Assembly: GCA_021648755.1 (NCBI GenBank)
Contig: JAKISG010000002.1
Span: 1-64,000 of the forward strand
Length of the DNA: 64,000 bases
Reading direction: 5' to 3'
Source: Flavobacteriaceae bacterium
GTDB lineage: Bacteria; Bacteroidota; Bacteroidia; Flavobacteriales; Flavobacteriaceae
Shown here: positions 17,239 to 26,416 of the stretch, piece after piece
How the letters are laid out: each line of letters starts with the position of its first letter
Numbering within the stretch: position 1 is the first letter of the stretch
Program-made: the position numbers and the translations under genes
The notes under the pieces: generated by a model
What the model saw: only the letters and a program-made list of their open reading frames with translations
Told to the model about the DNA's origin: nothing
The model's database searches: none

Positions 17239-18342
17239 TTTATAGTATCGGCAAGAAAGTATCGTCCGCAAAAATTTTCAGAAGTTGTTGGGCAACAAGC
17301 CATTACCAATACTTTAGAAAATGCTATAAAATCAAACCATTTGGCACAAGCTTTATTGTTTACAGGACCTAGAGGAGTTGGCAAAACTACTTGTGCAAGA
17401 ATTTTAGCTAAACGAATTAATGAAGAAAGTTTAGGCAAAATTAGTGAAAATGAAGATTTTGCTTTTAATATTTTTGAGTTAGATGCCGCTTCTAACAACT
17501 CTGTTGATGATATAAGGCAATTAACGGAGCAAGTTAGAATTCCGCCTCAAACGGGTAAATACAAAGTCTATATTATAGATGAGGTACATATGTTATCTGC
17601 ATCTGCATTTAATGCTTTTTTAAAAACGTTAGAAGAGCCTCCTGCTCATGCTATTTTTATTTTAGCAACTACTGAAAAACATAAAATAATACCAACCATA
17701 TTATCGCGTTGTCAAATTTTTGATTTTAAGCGCATTGGCGTAATTGATATTAAGAATTACTTACATAAAATTGCAAAAGAAGAAAACATCACTGCCGAAG
17801 ATGATGCTTTACATATCATTGCTCAAAAAGCAGATGGTGCTTTACGTGATGCATTATCTATTTTTGATAGAGTAGTTAGTTTTAGCGGAAAAAATTTAAC
17901 ACGCGAGGCAGTTACCGAAAATTTAAATGTTTTAGATTACGAAGTGTATTTTAAAATAACGGACTTAATTTTACAAAATGATATCCCAAATATTTTATTA
18001 AAATTTAACGCTATTTTAGCAAAAGGGTTTGATGCACATCATTTTATTATTGGTTTAGCATCACATTTTAGAGATTTATTAGTTGCAAAAGATAAGGCAA
18101 CAGTTTCTTTATTAGAGGTTGGCGATAAAACTAAAAAACAATACCTAGAACAAGCTACAAAATCAGATTTACGCTTTTTAATAAATGCTATAGATAAAGC
18201 AAATACATGTGATTTAGAATATAAGGTCAGTAAAAATCAACGTTTATTAGTTGAACTTTGTTTAATGCAAATTGCTTCTATCTCTTTTGTTCCTAATACT
18301 GAGGAAGGTCAGTTTAAAAAAAAAAATCTCATAACTACATAA
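17230..18342 (+). CDS. dnaX: DNA polymerase III subunit gamma (dnaX, unshifted product)
   Basis: Reading without a shift gives 370 residues ending FKKKNLITT. This covers the AAA+ domains I-II and the collar domain III (about 240-365) and stops before the tau-specific tail, as a gamma subunit should. In E. coli the shift creates gamma and the zero frame gives tau; here the roles would be reversed. Existence of the separate protein is inferred. Confidence 0.6.
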   Translation: MEHFIVSARKYRPQKFSEVVGQQAITNTLENAIKSNHLAQALLFTGPRGVGKTTCARILAKRINEESLGKISENEDFAFNIFELDAASNNSVDDIRQLTEQVRIPPQTGKYKVYIIDEVHMLSASAFNAFLKTLEEPPAHAIFILATTEKHKIIPTILSRCQIFDFKRIGVIDIKNYLHKIAKEENITAEDDALHIIAQKADGALRDALSIFDRVVSFSGKNLTREAVTENLNVLDYEVYFKITDLILQNDIPNILLKFNAILAKGFDAHHFIIGLASHFRDLLVAKDKATVSLLEVGDKTKKQYLEQATKSDLRFLINAIDKANTCDLEYKVSKNQRLLVELCLMQIASISFVPNTEEGQFKKKNLITT

Positions 18343-18977
18343 TTCCTGCCTCTCATTTTTCGTCACTTATTGTTGCAGAAAAAATAGATATTTCTATAAA
18401 AACAGAGAAGAACCCTTTGACAGATTTAGAACTCAAAAGTAAAGTAAATACTAAACAAACAATAATACCTAAGGTAGCAATAAACAAACTTCAAACTTCG
18501 ATACCTACAGAAAAGAAAAGAAAAAGTTCAGCATTATCTCTAAAAAGTTTAACACAAAAAAGAGAAGAAACAACGGCAAAGTCTAAAATTGAAATAAATA
18601 CAGATGATTTACCAAAAAAACCGTTTCAAAAACAAGAATTGTTAGATTTATGGAATGCTTACATTGCTATTTTAAATAAAAAAGGAGAAAAATTATTGGC
18701 GTCTTTAATGAGTTCTAATCAACCTGAAATTAATTTAACAAAATTAACTTTTAGTTTACCAAATTCTAGAATGAAAAATAGTTTACTTAAAGCCAAGCCT
18801 CAAATTTTAAAATATCTTAGAGAGCAGTTACAAAACTATCAAATTGATTTTAAAATTATTACTAACGAAGCAATGGAAAAGAAATTTGCATATACTCCAA
18901 AAGAAAAGTATGAGGTATTACGAGAAAAAAATTTGCTACTCTCTAAATTAAAAAAGACCTTTGATTTAGATGTCTAA
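17230..18977 (+). CDS. dnaX: DNA polymerase III subunit tau (dnaX, frameshifted product)
   Basis: The clamp-loader ATPase. The first frame (17230-18342) and the second (to 18977) join by a -1 shift in an 11-A run at 18316-18326, giving about 582 residues. Walker A is GPRGVGKT (46-53), followed by YIIDEVHMLSASAFNAFLKTLEEPP and SRCQIFDFKRI. The zinc-ribbon cysteines of many DnaX proteins are absent, as I recall for Flavobacteria. After the run the -1 frame reads SHNYIIPASHF, a sequence expected to continue DnaX, then the basic tau tail ending KKTFDLDV. The tau part contacts polymerase and helicase in known systems. A homopolymer error is the main alternative to programmed shifting. Confidence 0.82.
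18301..18326 (+). other. Candidate -1 frameshift / slippage site in dnaX
   Basis: GAGGAAGG at 18301-18308, then 7 nt, then 11 A (18316-18326). The layout parallels the E. coli dnaX signal, a Shine-Dalgarno-like sequence upstream of an A-rich slippery heptamer, and the Thermus dnaX A-run where RNA polymerase slips. I see no strong stem-loop just downstream. Confidence 0.6.
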
Positions 18978-19072
18978 TCACTGTTTTTTTTTAATACCTA
19001 ATTCTTTTTTTTAAAAGACATTTGAATTTTAAAGAAAAACCCTATTTTTGTACGTAAATTGAAAATAAAAAA
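18973..19072 (+). repeat. Repeat copy 1: dnaX downstream region with promoter (copy 2 at 27559-27662)
   Basis: From the dnaX stop onward, TCTAATCAC, then CCTAATTC plus a T-run, TTAAAAGA and AAAGAAAAACCCTAT, recur in the same order at 27559-27662. It includes a good promoter: TTTG 19021-19024, an 18-nt spacer and TATTTTTG 19043-19050. The second copy keeps TATCTTTG but has lost the -33 TTG. Confidence 0.75.
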
Positions 19073-19186
19073 TCAGGACAAAGTGAAATACAAAAAGCAG
19101 AAGTCTTAATTAAAGTAATACCTGCAGTAATGTTCTACGTTGATATTCTATAACACTATGTTTATTTCTTGATTTTTTTTAAAAAA

Positions 19187-19211
19187 GGAATTTTTAAAAC
19201 TTAGTTGTTTA
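19187..19211 (+). promoter_or_regulatory. Shared element GGAAT-N15-GTTTA (copy 1)
   Basis: GGAAT 19187-19191, a 15-nt spacer, GTTTA 19207-19211; the ATG follows 29 nt later. The same element with the same spacer precedes the genes at 25512 and 26417. Its form (GGAA-type -35, GTT-type -10) resembles ECF-sigma promoters. A FecI-like sigma gene lies 2 kb downstream. Confidence 0.5.
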
Positions 19212-19240
19212 ATAGTATAAGACCTAAAATAAATTTTAAA

Positions 19241-20980
19241 ATGAATTCAATACTAAAAAAAATAATTTTATTAATTTTTGCATTAATTCTATTTTTAGTA
19301 TCCTGTAGAAAAGAAGAAATTGAATTAATAACCACACCAGAAGAAGAGCAATTATTAAAAAACTCAGAAGTTGCTATTCTAATTCAAAAAATATCAACTA
19401 ATGATGGTTCTATTGATAACATTATAGACAATACAAATTGTCTTACCATACAATTACCCGTTACAGTAATTGTAAACGGTTCAGAATTAGAAATAAATAC
19501 CATTGAAGATTACCTATTAATAGAAAATATTTTTGATGAACTTGACAATGATGAAGATCATTTAGAAATTCAATTTCCGATAACTGTAATTTTAGTAAAT
19601 TTTATAGAAATAGGACTTAATTCATTAGACGAATTAAATATACTTTCACAAACTTGTAATGATGAAAATGAAATAGATTTTGATATTGAATGTATTGATT
19701 TTCAATATCCAATATCCATTTCAAGTTTTAATACTAATAATGGTTTAATTGAAACTATAACCTTTAATGAAGACCGTGAAGTATTCGCTTTTATTGAAAA
19801 TATAGATACCAATGATATCATTACAGTAAATTTTCCAATTACTTTAATCATTTTTGACGGCTCAACTATCATTGTAAATAATTTGTTAGAATTAGAGGAA
19901 GAAATTAACACATATAAAGACCTGTGCGATGAAGATGATGATAATGATTATAATGATGATGATTGTAATGATTGTAATCAAAGTCAAATCATCACTTTTA
20001 TAACAACTTGCCCAGTATGGTCTGTAGATAAATTAAAATTGAGCGATAATGATTTTGAAGATAATTATGTTAATTATTTATTTCAATTTAATACTGATAA
20101 CACAATAACTGTGAATAACGGAGTTACATTTTCTGGAACTTGGAATGCGGAAGGTACAGGAAATAATATTGTTGTTACTATAAATATACCTAAATTATTA
20201 GATTTTAATAATAATTGGATTTTACGCGAAATAGAACAAGAAACAGGAGAATTCAAATTTGATTTAAGACTTGGCAATGATAGATTAAGATTTGAAAGCG
20301 ATTGTACAACAATTAACTCAATAACAAGTATTAGCTCGCCAAGTGTAGAAGAAGGAGATGATTTAGTGCATAATGTAATCGCATCAAACGCAACAACTAT
20401 TGAAACGTATGCCTTTTCCATAATAAATAACACAACATCTGATAATGATTATAATCAAATACCAGTTTTAAACAACGGTGTTACTTATGACAATACAACA
20501 GGATTAATTAGCGTTCCAGCAGGGGTTTCAAATTTTACGGTAACAATAACAACTATTGATGATACAGAAGTTGAACCTACTGAATTTTATAACATCAATA
20601 TAGATACAATTAACGCAGCTGGTACAATTACTGATAATGATACAGCAACACTAACTTTAAGCGAAATTTTAATTGATGGCTTATGGATAGTAAGTACCTA
20701 TTTAGATAATGGATATAACGAAACTGGATATTATACAGATTATCAAATAAACTTTGATAATAGCGGAACAGTTATAGCAGACAATGGAACACCAATAAAC
20801 GGAACTTGGTCTGTACAAAGTGCCGATACAGAATTAATATTAGATTTTGGAACGAATTATCCTTTTAACGAATTTAATGATGAATGGGATGTGATTTCGA
20901 TAACCGACACACAAATTGAATTACAAGATGTAAGTGGCGGCGGTGGCGGAATCGATACGTTGATTTTCACAAAACTTTAA
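19241..20980 (+). CDS. Large lipoprotein with repeated beta-domains and a Calx-beta-like module
   Basis: 579 residues; signal peptide with lipobox LVSC (FALILFLVSCRK). The N-terminal half repeats a short unit (LTIQLPVTVIVNGSELEINT, LEIQFPITVILVNFIEIGLN, ITVNFPITLIIFDGSTIIVN). An Asp/Asn-rich linker (CDEDDDNDYNDDDCNDCN, about 240-257) follows. Then two lipocalin-like modules ending in FNNNW and FNDEW motifs flank a Calx-beta-like segment (SVEEGDDLVHNV to DNDTATLTL). The TTG at 19205 was rejected because it lies inside the shared upstream element. It is probably surface-exposed; function unknown. It lies upstream of the sigma/FecR/receptor triad. Confidence 0.7.
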   Translation: MNSILKKIILLIFALILFLVSCRKEEIELITTPEEEQLLKNSEVAILIQKISTNDGSIDNIIDNTNCLTIQLPVTVIVNGSELEINTIEDYLLIENIFDELDNDEDHLEIQFPITVILVNFIEIGLNSLDELNILSQTCNDENEIDFDIECIDFQYPISISSFNTNNGLIETITFNEDREVFAFIENIDTNDIITVNFPITLIIFDGSTIIVNNLLELEEEINTYKDLCDEDDDNDYNDDDCNDCNQSQIITFITTCPVWSVDKLKLSDNDFEDNYVNYLFQFNTDNTITVNNGVTFSGTWNAEGTGNNIVVTINIPKLLDFNNNWILREIEQETGEFKFDLRLGNDRLRFESDCTTINSITSISSPSVEEGDDLVHNVIASNATTIETYAFSIINNTTSDNDYNQIPVLNNGVTYDNTTGLISVPAGVSNFTVTITTIDDTEVEPTEFYNINIDTINAAGTITDNDTATLTLSEILIDGLWIVSTYLDNGYNETGYYTDYQINFDNSGTVIADNGTPINGTWSVQSADTELILDFGTNYPFNEFNDEWDVISITDTQIELQDVSGGGGGIDTLIFTKL

Positions 20981-21018
20981 TAAAACAATAAATAATTTTA
21001 ATAATAATTAAATTTTAA

Positions 21019-21130
21019 ATGATGAAAAAACATATTATTTTAGCCTATTTATTTTGAAGATTTAAATAATGATTGGAAAATGGTAAGCCTTATAGACATT
21101 AGTGGTAAATGTCAAAACCTGATATGTTAA
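21019..21130 (+). pseudogene. Relic of a paralogous module
   Basis: A start and signal-like opening (MMKKHIILAYLF) ends at TGA after 12 residues. Overlapping this in a second frame, EDLNNDWKMVSLIDIS resembles the FNDEWDVISI and FNNNWILREI module ends of the preceding lipoprotein. I read it as the remains of a second copy deleted in the middle. Confidence is modest because the relic is short. Confidence 0.4.
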
Positions 21131-21265
21131 CTTAAAAAAAATTAATGGATTTTTTATGGAATGAATCTGTTAAGAAAAAGGATAAAACAATTTCTTTAAG
21201 TTAAGGGAAATTTTGAGGCATTTTTTTTAAAAAAGCATCTTTTTAATACAAAAAATAAATTAAGA

Positions 21266-21790
21266 TTGAATAAAAATTTAAATAAAAATATTTGTAGCGA
21301 ATCTGTTTTTGAACGTATATATAATAAGTATTCAAGCGATGTGCTAAGTTTTTTATACTATAAATATGGCGCACAATACTCACCTAATGATAAAATGCAA
21401 GATGCCTTTATTAAACTTTGGGAAAATTGCAAAAAAATAACCATTAGTAAAGCAAAATCTTTTTTATTTACTGTTGTAAATAATATGACATTAAATGATA
21501 TAAAACATCAAAAAGTAGTATTAAAATATAACTCCATTAACAAAAAAAACTATACTAACGAAACGCCAGAATTCATTCTTGAAAAAGAAGAATATTTAGC
21601 GCATTATAATACTGTTTTATCCAATTTAAAAGAAGAACAACGAATTGCATTTTTATTAAATAAAGTGGAAGGCAAAAAGCATAAAGAAATAGCAGAAATT
21701 ATGGGTATTTCAACAAAAGCAGTAGAATATAGAATATATACCGCTTTTAATATGCTAAAATCTCAAATTAAAGAATTTAAATTAAAATAA
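21266..21790 (+). CDS. ECF-type RNA polymerase sigma factor (FecI-like)
   Basis: 174 residues with sigma-70 region 2 (VFERIYNKYSSDVLSFLYYKYG, DKMQDAFIKLWEN, about 14-57) and region 4 (LSNLKEEQRIAFLLNKVEGKKHKEIAEIMGISTKAVEYRIYTAFNMLK, about 115-165). The only in-frame start before region 2 is TTG at 21266. It is followed after 5 nt by a FecR anti-sigma gene and then a TonB-dependent receptor with a signalling domain. This is the standard surface-signalling triad, in which ligand at the receptor releases the sigma factor. Confidence 0.9.
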   Translation: MNKNLNKNICSESVFERIYNKYSSDVLSFLYYKYGAQYSPNDKMQDAFIKLWENCKKITISKAKSFLFTVVNNMTLNDIKHQKVVLKYNSINKKNYTNETPEFILEKEEYLAHYNTVLSNLKEEQRIAFLLNKVEGKKHKEIAEIMGISTKAVEYRIYTAFNMLKSQIKEFKLK

Positions 21791-21795
21791 AAATC

Positions 21796-22707
21796 ATGTA
21801 TAACGATACATTATTAAAAAAGTGGTTAAATAATGATTTAACTAAAGAGGAAGAAAAAGTATTTATTTCATCGAAAGATTACGACTTAAATACAGAAATT
21901 ATTCAAACTGCTAAACTATTTAAAGCATCAAATGTAATTAAACCTATTAATTTTAAGACCTTTAAAAGTCGTTATCACGCAAATAAAAAACCAGTTATTA
22001 AATTAAATTATCGATATACTTTTTTAAAAATTGCAAGTGTATTTTTATTACTATTTAGTATAAATTATATATTTTTTAATAATAAACTAGAAACAACAGA
22101 AACTTTGGCTAGCCAAAAAACGACTATTGAATTACCAGACTATTCTATAGTCGAAATAAGTCCTAATTCAACAGTTAGTTATGTTAAAAATAATTGGAAA
22201 AAGAAAAGAATTATAAACCTAAATGGTGAAGCTTTTTTTAAAGTTGCAAAAGGTAAAAAGTTTGATGTTATTACAAATGACGGTATAATAACCGTTGTAG
22301 GCACAGCATTTAGCGTAAAACAACGCAATCAATATTTTGAAGTAATTTGTTTTGAAGGCATTGTAAAAGTGAATACAAAAAATAAAGAAAAAGTACTAAA
22401 GGTTGGTGATCGTTTTCAAATTTATAATAATGTTTATTCAGAAGAAATAAGTAATAATTTATCAACTAAATTTCAAAAAAATAACAGTGTCTTTCAAGCA
22501 ATATCTCTAAAAGATGTTTTTCTAGAATTAGAACGTCAATATAATATTAAAGTTACTCTTAATTACAAAGATTTAAACCGATTGTTTGTTGGTTCTTTTA
22601 CACATAATAATTTAGAAACTGCATTGCTATCCATAACCAAACCTATGAATTTAACATATAGCATAAATTCAAAAAATAATGTAACCATTAATGTTAAAAA
22701 GAATTAA
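21796..22707 (+). CDS. FecR-family anti-sigma / sigma regulator
   Basis: 303 residues: a cytoplasmic N-terminus, one membrane span (about 74-94), a periplasmic FecR domain (about 110-205; TIELPDYSIVEISPNSTVSY, GEAFFKVAKGKKFDVITNDG, VVGTAFSV) and a C-terminal DUF4974 domain (about 225-300; LKDVFLELERQYNIKV). It transmits receptor state to the ECF sigma factor encoded just upstream. Its 3' end overlaps the receptor gene by 17 nt, indicating one operon. Confidence 0.93.
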   Translation: MYNDTLLKKWLNNDLTKEEEKVFISSKDYDLNTEIIQTAKLFKASNVIKPINFKTFKSRYHANKKPVIKLNYRYTFLKIASVFLLLFSINYIFFNNKLETTETLASQKTTIELPDYSIVEISPNSTVSYVKNNWKKKRIINLNGEAFFKVAKGKKFDVITNDGIITVVGTAFSVKQRNQYFEVICFEGIVKVNTKNKEKVLKVGDRFQIYNNVYSEEISNNLSTKFQKNNSVFQAISLKDVFLELERQYNIKVTLNYKDLNRLFVGSFTHNNLETALLSITKPMNLTYSINSKNNVTINVKKN

Positions 22708-25210
22708 CCAAAATGCTTTAGTTTTTATTGCTTTTTCACTAATTTCTTTTAGTTTATTTTCACAGCAAAAATCAAAAAAAATAGCACTCGTTCATATATT
22801 TAAAGATATAGCAACCCAACATCAAATTCAATTTAATTATGATGCTGAAAAAGTAAAAAAAATATTTTTAATTCCACCAAAAAAAAAATTAACACTAGAT
22901 AGTAAAATAAAGTACCTTAAAAAAAATACTAATTTTTCTTTTCAAATTTTAGATAATAATGTTGTTTTAGTAATTGCTCTAAAACAACCATTTAATTTTA
23001 CGATTTGTGGTTATTTAAAAAATGAAATCGATTTTTCACCACTTTTTTCGGCAACTATACAAAGTAAAGATAACTTTACAATAAGTGACGAAAACGGTTA
23101 TTTTAAATTAAAATTATCATCTAAAAACGACAAAATAGTAATCCGTTATTTAGGTTATAAAAAAATAACTCTTACCTATTCTCAATTTTTAAAAACAGAT
23201 TGTAAAACAATTTATTTACAATTAAAAACACAAATATTAAATGAAATAACACTAACAAACTACCTTACAAAAGGTATTCAAAAAATAGAGAACGGTAACT
23301 TTGAAATTGATTTTTCTAAATTTGATATTTTACCAGGGCAAATAGAGAACGATGTTTTGAAAACAGTACAAGCATTTCCTGGCATACAAAGCGTAGATGA
23401 AACTATTTCAAATATTAATATTAGAGGTGGGTCACACGACCAAAATTTAATTTTATGGAATACTATTAAAATGTACCAATCAGGTCATTTCTTTGGTTTA
23501 ATATCTATGTTTAACCCACAAATAACACAAAAAACAACCCTGCTAAAAAATGGTTCTGATAGTAGTTTTACAGATGGTGTTTCTGGCACAATTGCAATGC
23601 ATTCAGACAAAAGTATAAATACTACTTTAAAAGCAAGTATAAGTATGAGTTTGATTGATGCAAATGCTTTTATAGACACGCCAATCAGTAAAAAATCTTC
23701 ATTGCAAATTGCCGCTAGAAAATCGATTAGTGAGTTCTTAGAAACACCAACTTATAATGCGTTTTTTGATAGGGTTTCTCAAGATACAGAAGTAACTACA
23801 AACGAATCAACTATTTTTAATGATGATAAAAAATTCAATTTTTATGATGCTTCTTTGCGTTGGAATTATAAAATAAATACTACGGATAATATACAAATTA
23901 GTTTTATAACTACTGCCAATGAGTTAAAATTTACCGAAAATTCTGTTGTCAATGAAATAGAAAGATCACAAGAGAGCAACATTACTCAAAATAGTATTGC
24001 AGGTTCATTACAATACAACAAAAAATGGAGCAAAAATTTTAATACAAAACTAGAAATTTATGAAACAGATTATAAATTAAAAGCAATTAATGCTAACCTT
24101 TTAGAGTCACAACGATTTTTACAAGAAAATATAGTTTCAGAAACAAGTTTTAAATTAAAAACTAATTATATTTTAAACTCTAAAATTACCATTTTAAATG
24201 GCTATCATTTTGTAGAAACAAAAATCATTAATTTAGATGATGTTGATTTGCCATTTTTTAGATCATTAGTGTCTGAGGTAATAAGAAGTCACAGTATTTT
24301 TTCTTCACTAAACTATCAATCAGAAAAAACCTATTTAAATTTTGGTGTACGCTATAATTTTATAGAAAAATTCAATAAAAATATTATAGAGCCTAGATTA
24401 AGTTTTAGTCAAAAAATCTCAAAAAATTTAACATTTGAATTGCTAGGAGAGTTTAAACACCAAAGCACGTCACAAATAATAAATTTTCAAAATGATTTTT
24501 TAGGCATTGAAAAACGAAGATGGCAACTTGCAAATGATAAAGATATACCAATAATTACAAGTAAACAAATCTCTTCGGGTTTGCTTTTTACTAAAAAAAA
24601 TTGGCTACTTAATTTAGAAATTTATCATAAGAATATTAATGGAATTACAACCCAAAGTCAAGGATTTCAAAACCAATATGAATTTGTTAAAACTAATGGT
24701 AGTTATAATGTTACAGGTTTAGATTTTTTATTAAAAAAGACATTTAACAATTTAAATACTTGGTTTAGTTACTCTTATATGAATAACTTATATACATTTA
24801 ATGCTTTAGAGTCTAATTCGTTTCCTAGTAATTTCGACATAACACATGCAATTACCTTTGGGACAACTTATACAAATAAAAAATTAAAAGTTTCAACGGG
24901 TTTAAATTGGCATTCTGGAAAACCAATAACTAGACCTATCAATAATCTACCAATTATCAATAATCAAATTAATTTTGATGCAACAAACTATGTAAGATTA
25001 AAAGACTATTTACGAGTTGATGTATCTGCGATTTATAAATTTAAATTAGGAAATAAAACTACTGGAAAAATTGGTTTTTCTATTTTAAATATTCTTAATA
25101 AAAAGAATGAAGTTAATAGTTTTTATCGTATAAATAATGCTGTAGTTAATAATACTTTACAACACTCTTTAGGTATTATACCAAATGTTATTTTTAAAAT
25201 TGATTTATAA
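22691..25210 (+). CDS. TonB-dependent outer-membrane receptor with signalling (STN) domain
   Basis: 839 residues: signal peptide; STN domain (about 30-95, HIFKDIATQHQIQFNYDAEKV) used for contact with FecR; a carboxypeptidase-regulatory-like beta-domain (about 98-175); plug domain (about 215-330, VLKTVQAFPGIQSVDETISNINIRGG); and a 22-strand type barrel to the C-terminus. It is both transporter and sensor of the triad. The ligand is unknown. The downstream cupredoxin hints at copper or redox chemistry, but this is only contextual. The gene starts inside the FecR gene. Confidence 0.92.
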   Translation: MLKRINQNALVFIAFSLISFSLFSQQKSKKIALVHIFKDIATQHQIQFNYDAEKVKKIFLIPPKKKLTLDSKIKYLKKNTNFSFQILDNNVVLVIALKQPFNFTICGYLKNEIDFSPLFSATIQSKDNFTISDENGYFKLKLSSKNDKIVIRYLGYKKITLTYSQFLKTDCKTIYLQLKTQILNEITLTNYLTKGIQKIENGNFEIDFSKFDILPGQIENDVLKTVQAFPGIQSVDETISNINIRGGSHDQNLILWNTIKMYQSGHFFGLISMFNPQITQKTTLLKNGSDSSFTDGVSGTIAMHSDKSINTTLKASISMSLIDANAFIDTPISKKSSLQIAARKSISEFLETPTYNAFFDRVSQDTEVTTNESTIFNDDKKFNFYDASLRWNYKINTTDNIQISFITTANELKFTENSVVNEIERSQESNITQNSIAGSLQYNKKWSKNFNTKLEIYETDYKLKAINANLLESQRFLQENIVSETSFKLKTNYILNSKITILNGYHFVETKIINLDDVDLPFFRSLVSEVIRSHSIFSSLNYQSEKTYLNFGVRYNFIEKFNKNIIEPRLSFSQKISKNLTFELLGEFKHQSTSQIINFQNDFLGIEKRRWQLANDKDIPIITSKQISSGLLFTKKNWLLNLEIYHKNINGITTQSQGFQNQYEFVKTNGSYNVTGLDFLLKKTFNNLNTWFSYSYMNNLYTFNALESNSFPSNFDITHAITFGTTYTNKKLKVSTGLNWHSGKPITRPINNLPIINNQINFDATNYVRLKDYLRVDVSAIYKFKLGNKTTGKIGFSILNILNKKNEVNSFYRINNAVVNNTLQHSLGIIPNVIFKIDL

Positions 25211-25511
25211 TAAATATGAAAAAATAGCCTATTTAACGAGCCATAATTGTTTCTAAAAATTTGCGAAACCATAAAATTTTCAGTTCATTATTTACAGGAA
25301 CTTTTTCTTCCATCATTAAAAAAAATTAGCATAAGTTCTTTTTTCCCTATAACCTTGCATAAAGTTTTCTAAACAGTTTTTAAATTTTGACTTTTTAGAG
25401 GTTCTTAAGATGAAAACCAATGGGAAAATAAAAAAATAAAAATAAAAAAGGAATTTTTAAAACTTAGTTGTTTAATTAATTAATGTAAATTATAACTTAA
25501 ATTTAATAAAA
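25211..25511. other. Intergenic region before the cupredoxin gene
   Basis: About 300 bases. The first 220 hold no gene or clear hairpin. The last 75 are the start of a leader repeat shared with 26346 onward and include the GGAAT-N15-GTTTA element. Confidence 0.5.
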
Positions 25512-25562
25512 ATGAAAACAAAAATGAAAACAATTACTTTTTTAACAAGCTTATTAATTAGT
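25437..25562 (+). repeat. Leader plus signal-peptide cassette, copy 1
   Basis: About 125 bases covering the upstream element, the untranslated leader and the first 17 codons (MKTKMKTITFLTSLLIS), nearly identical to 26346-26467. The copies differ by a 4-base indel (TTAATTAATTAATG against TTAGTTAATG) and only a few substitutions. Sequences after the signal peptide are unrelated. Confidence 0.85.
25450..25474 (+). promoter_or_regulatory. Shared element GGAAT-N15-GTTTA (copy 2)
   Basis: GGAAT 25450-25454 and GTTTA 25470-25474, 37 nt before the cupredoxin ATG. It has the same spacing and flanks (CTTAGTTGTTTA) as the copies at 19187 and 26359. Confidence 0.5.
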
Positions 25563-26108
25563 TCACTGTTCATTACAGCTCAAACAACTCATGATTTAGA
25601 TTGGTCTACTAGTTCTGGTCCTAATTTAGATTTAACTATTGAACTTGGCGATACTGTTCGATGGACATGGGCTGATTCACTACCTCATGATGTTGCATCT
25701 ACAGGCGGTGATGATTCATTTAGTAGTGGCGCAATTCAAACTGGTGTAGGCGAAACGTTCTCTTATACTTTTGATATTCTTGGTGCAACAGACTATATTT
25801 GTAATGTACACCCAACAACTATGGGAGGAACAATAACTGTGGTAGATAATACCGCATCTGTTGAAGACTTAAAAGAAGTTAGTTTTAGTTATGCTCCTAA
25901 CCCAGCAAAAGATTTTTTAACTATTAACGCAGAAAGTACTATTCTAAAAGTTGAAGTATATTCAATTATAGGACAAAAAGTATTAGACGTTAATTTTGAA
26001 GAAAATGCTGTTAATCTTGATATTTCAAGTTTAGAACAAAGTACATATTATGCAAAAATATTTTTTGAAAATAATAGTTCTAGTTCTTTTACCATCTTAA
26101 AAAAGTAA
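25512..26108 (+). CDS. Secreted cupredoxin (plastocyanin-like) with T9SS sorting domain
   Basis: 198 residues: signal peptide, a single type-1 copper domain (about 25-113) and a T9SS type A C-terminal domain (about 115-198; FSYAPNPAKDFLTINAE, VYSIIGQKV). The copper ligands are visible as H59 (LPHD), C97, H100 and M104 in YICNVHPTTMGG. It is predicted to be carried to the cell surface or medium and to bind copper for electron transfer or metal capture. It lies directly downstream of the receptor triad and carries the shared upstream element. An ATG at 25524 is an alternative start. Confidence 0.88.
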   Translation: MKTKMKTITFLTSLLISSLFITAQTTHDLDWSTSSGPNLDLTIELGDTVRWTWADSLPHDVASTGGDDSFSSGAIQTGVGETFSYTFDILGATDYICNVHPTTMGGTITVVDNTASVEDLKEVSFSYAPNPAKDFLTINAESTILKVEVYSIIGQKVLDVNFEENAVNLDISSLEQSTYYAKIFFENNSSSSFTILKK

Positions 26109-26126
26109 TTTTTTTTTGACCAAATT

Positions 26127-26181
26127 AAAGTCGTAATTAAATGTAAAGAATATTTCTTTATATTTTGATTACGACTTTTTT
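26127..26181 (+). terminator. Terminator after the cupredoxin gene
   Basis: AAAGTCGTAAT (26127-26137) pairs perfectly with ATTACGACTTT (26168-26178), with further pairing inside (AAAGAA with TTCTTT), and runs into T residues to 26181. Confidence 0.75.
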
Positions 26182-26416
26182 GAGTTTATATAAAAAAGTA
26201 GTATTTCTTGTACAAACATCTACATCTATCAAATTGTTACAATAACACAAATCAATGACTTTATCCTTTTACATACAACTTTAGAAAATTGAGGTAGAAA
26301 TGAAAGGAGTTTCCAATCCTGGTCTTGAGGTCTCTTGATAAGATATAAAAATAAAAAAGGAATTTTTAAACCTTAGTTGTTTAGTTAATGTAAATTATAA
26401 CTTAAATTTAATAAAA
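26182..26416. other. Intergenic DNA before the second T9SS gene
   Basis: No gene is seen. The last 70 bases are the second copy of the leader repeat. The rest has no recognisable signal. Confidence 0.4.

Noticed and set aside
17205..17498. Minus-strand ORF opposite the dnaX start
   Set aside because: It is a mirror of dnaX codons, has no family resemblance and no promoter.
17230..18977. dnaX as a pseudogene
   Set aside because: Both frames are intact and conserved-looking on either side of the A-run, the gene is essential, and the break sits exactly at a slippery sequence.
19072..19180. Small gene after the promoter at 19043
   Set aside because: Only very short frames are present (for example GTG plus 7 codons); nothing supports translation.
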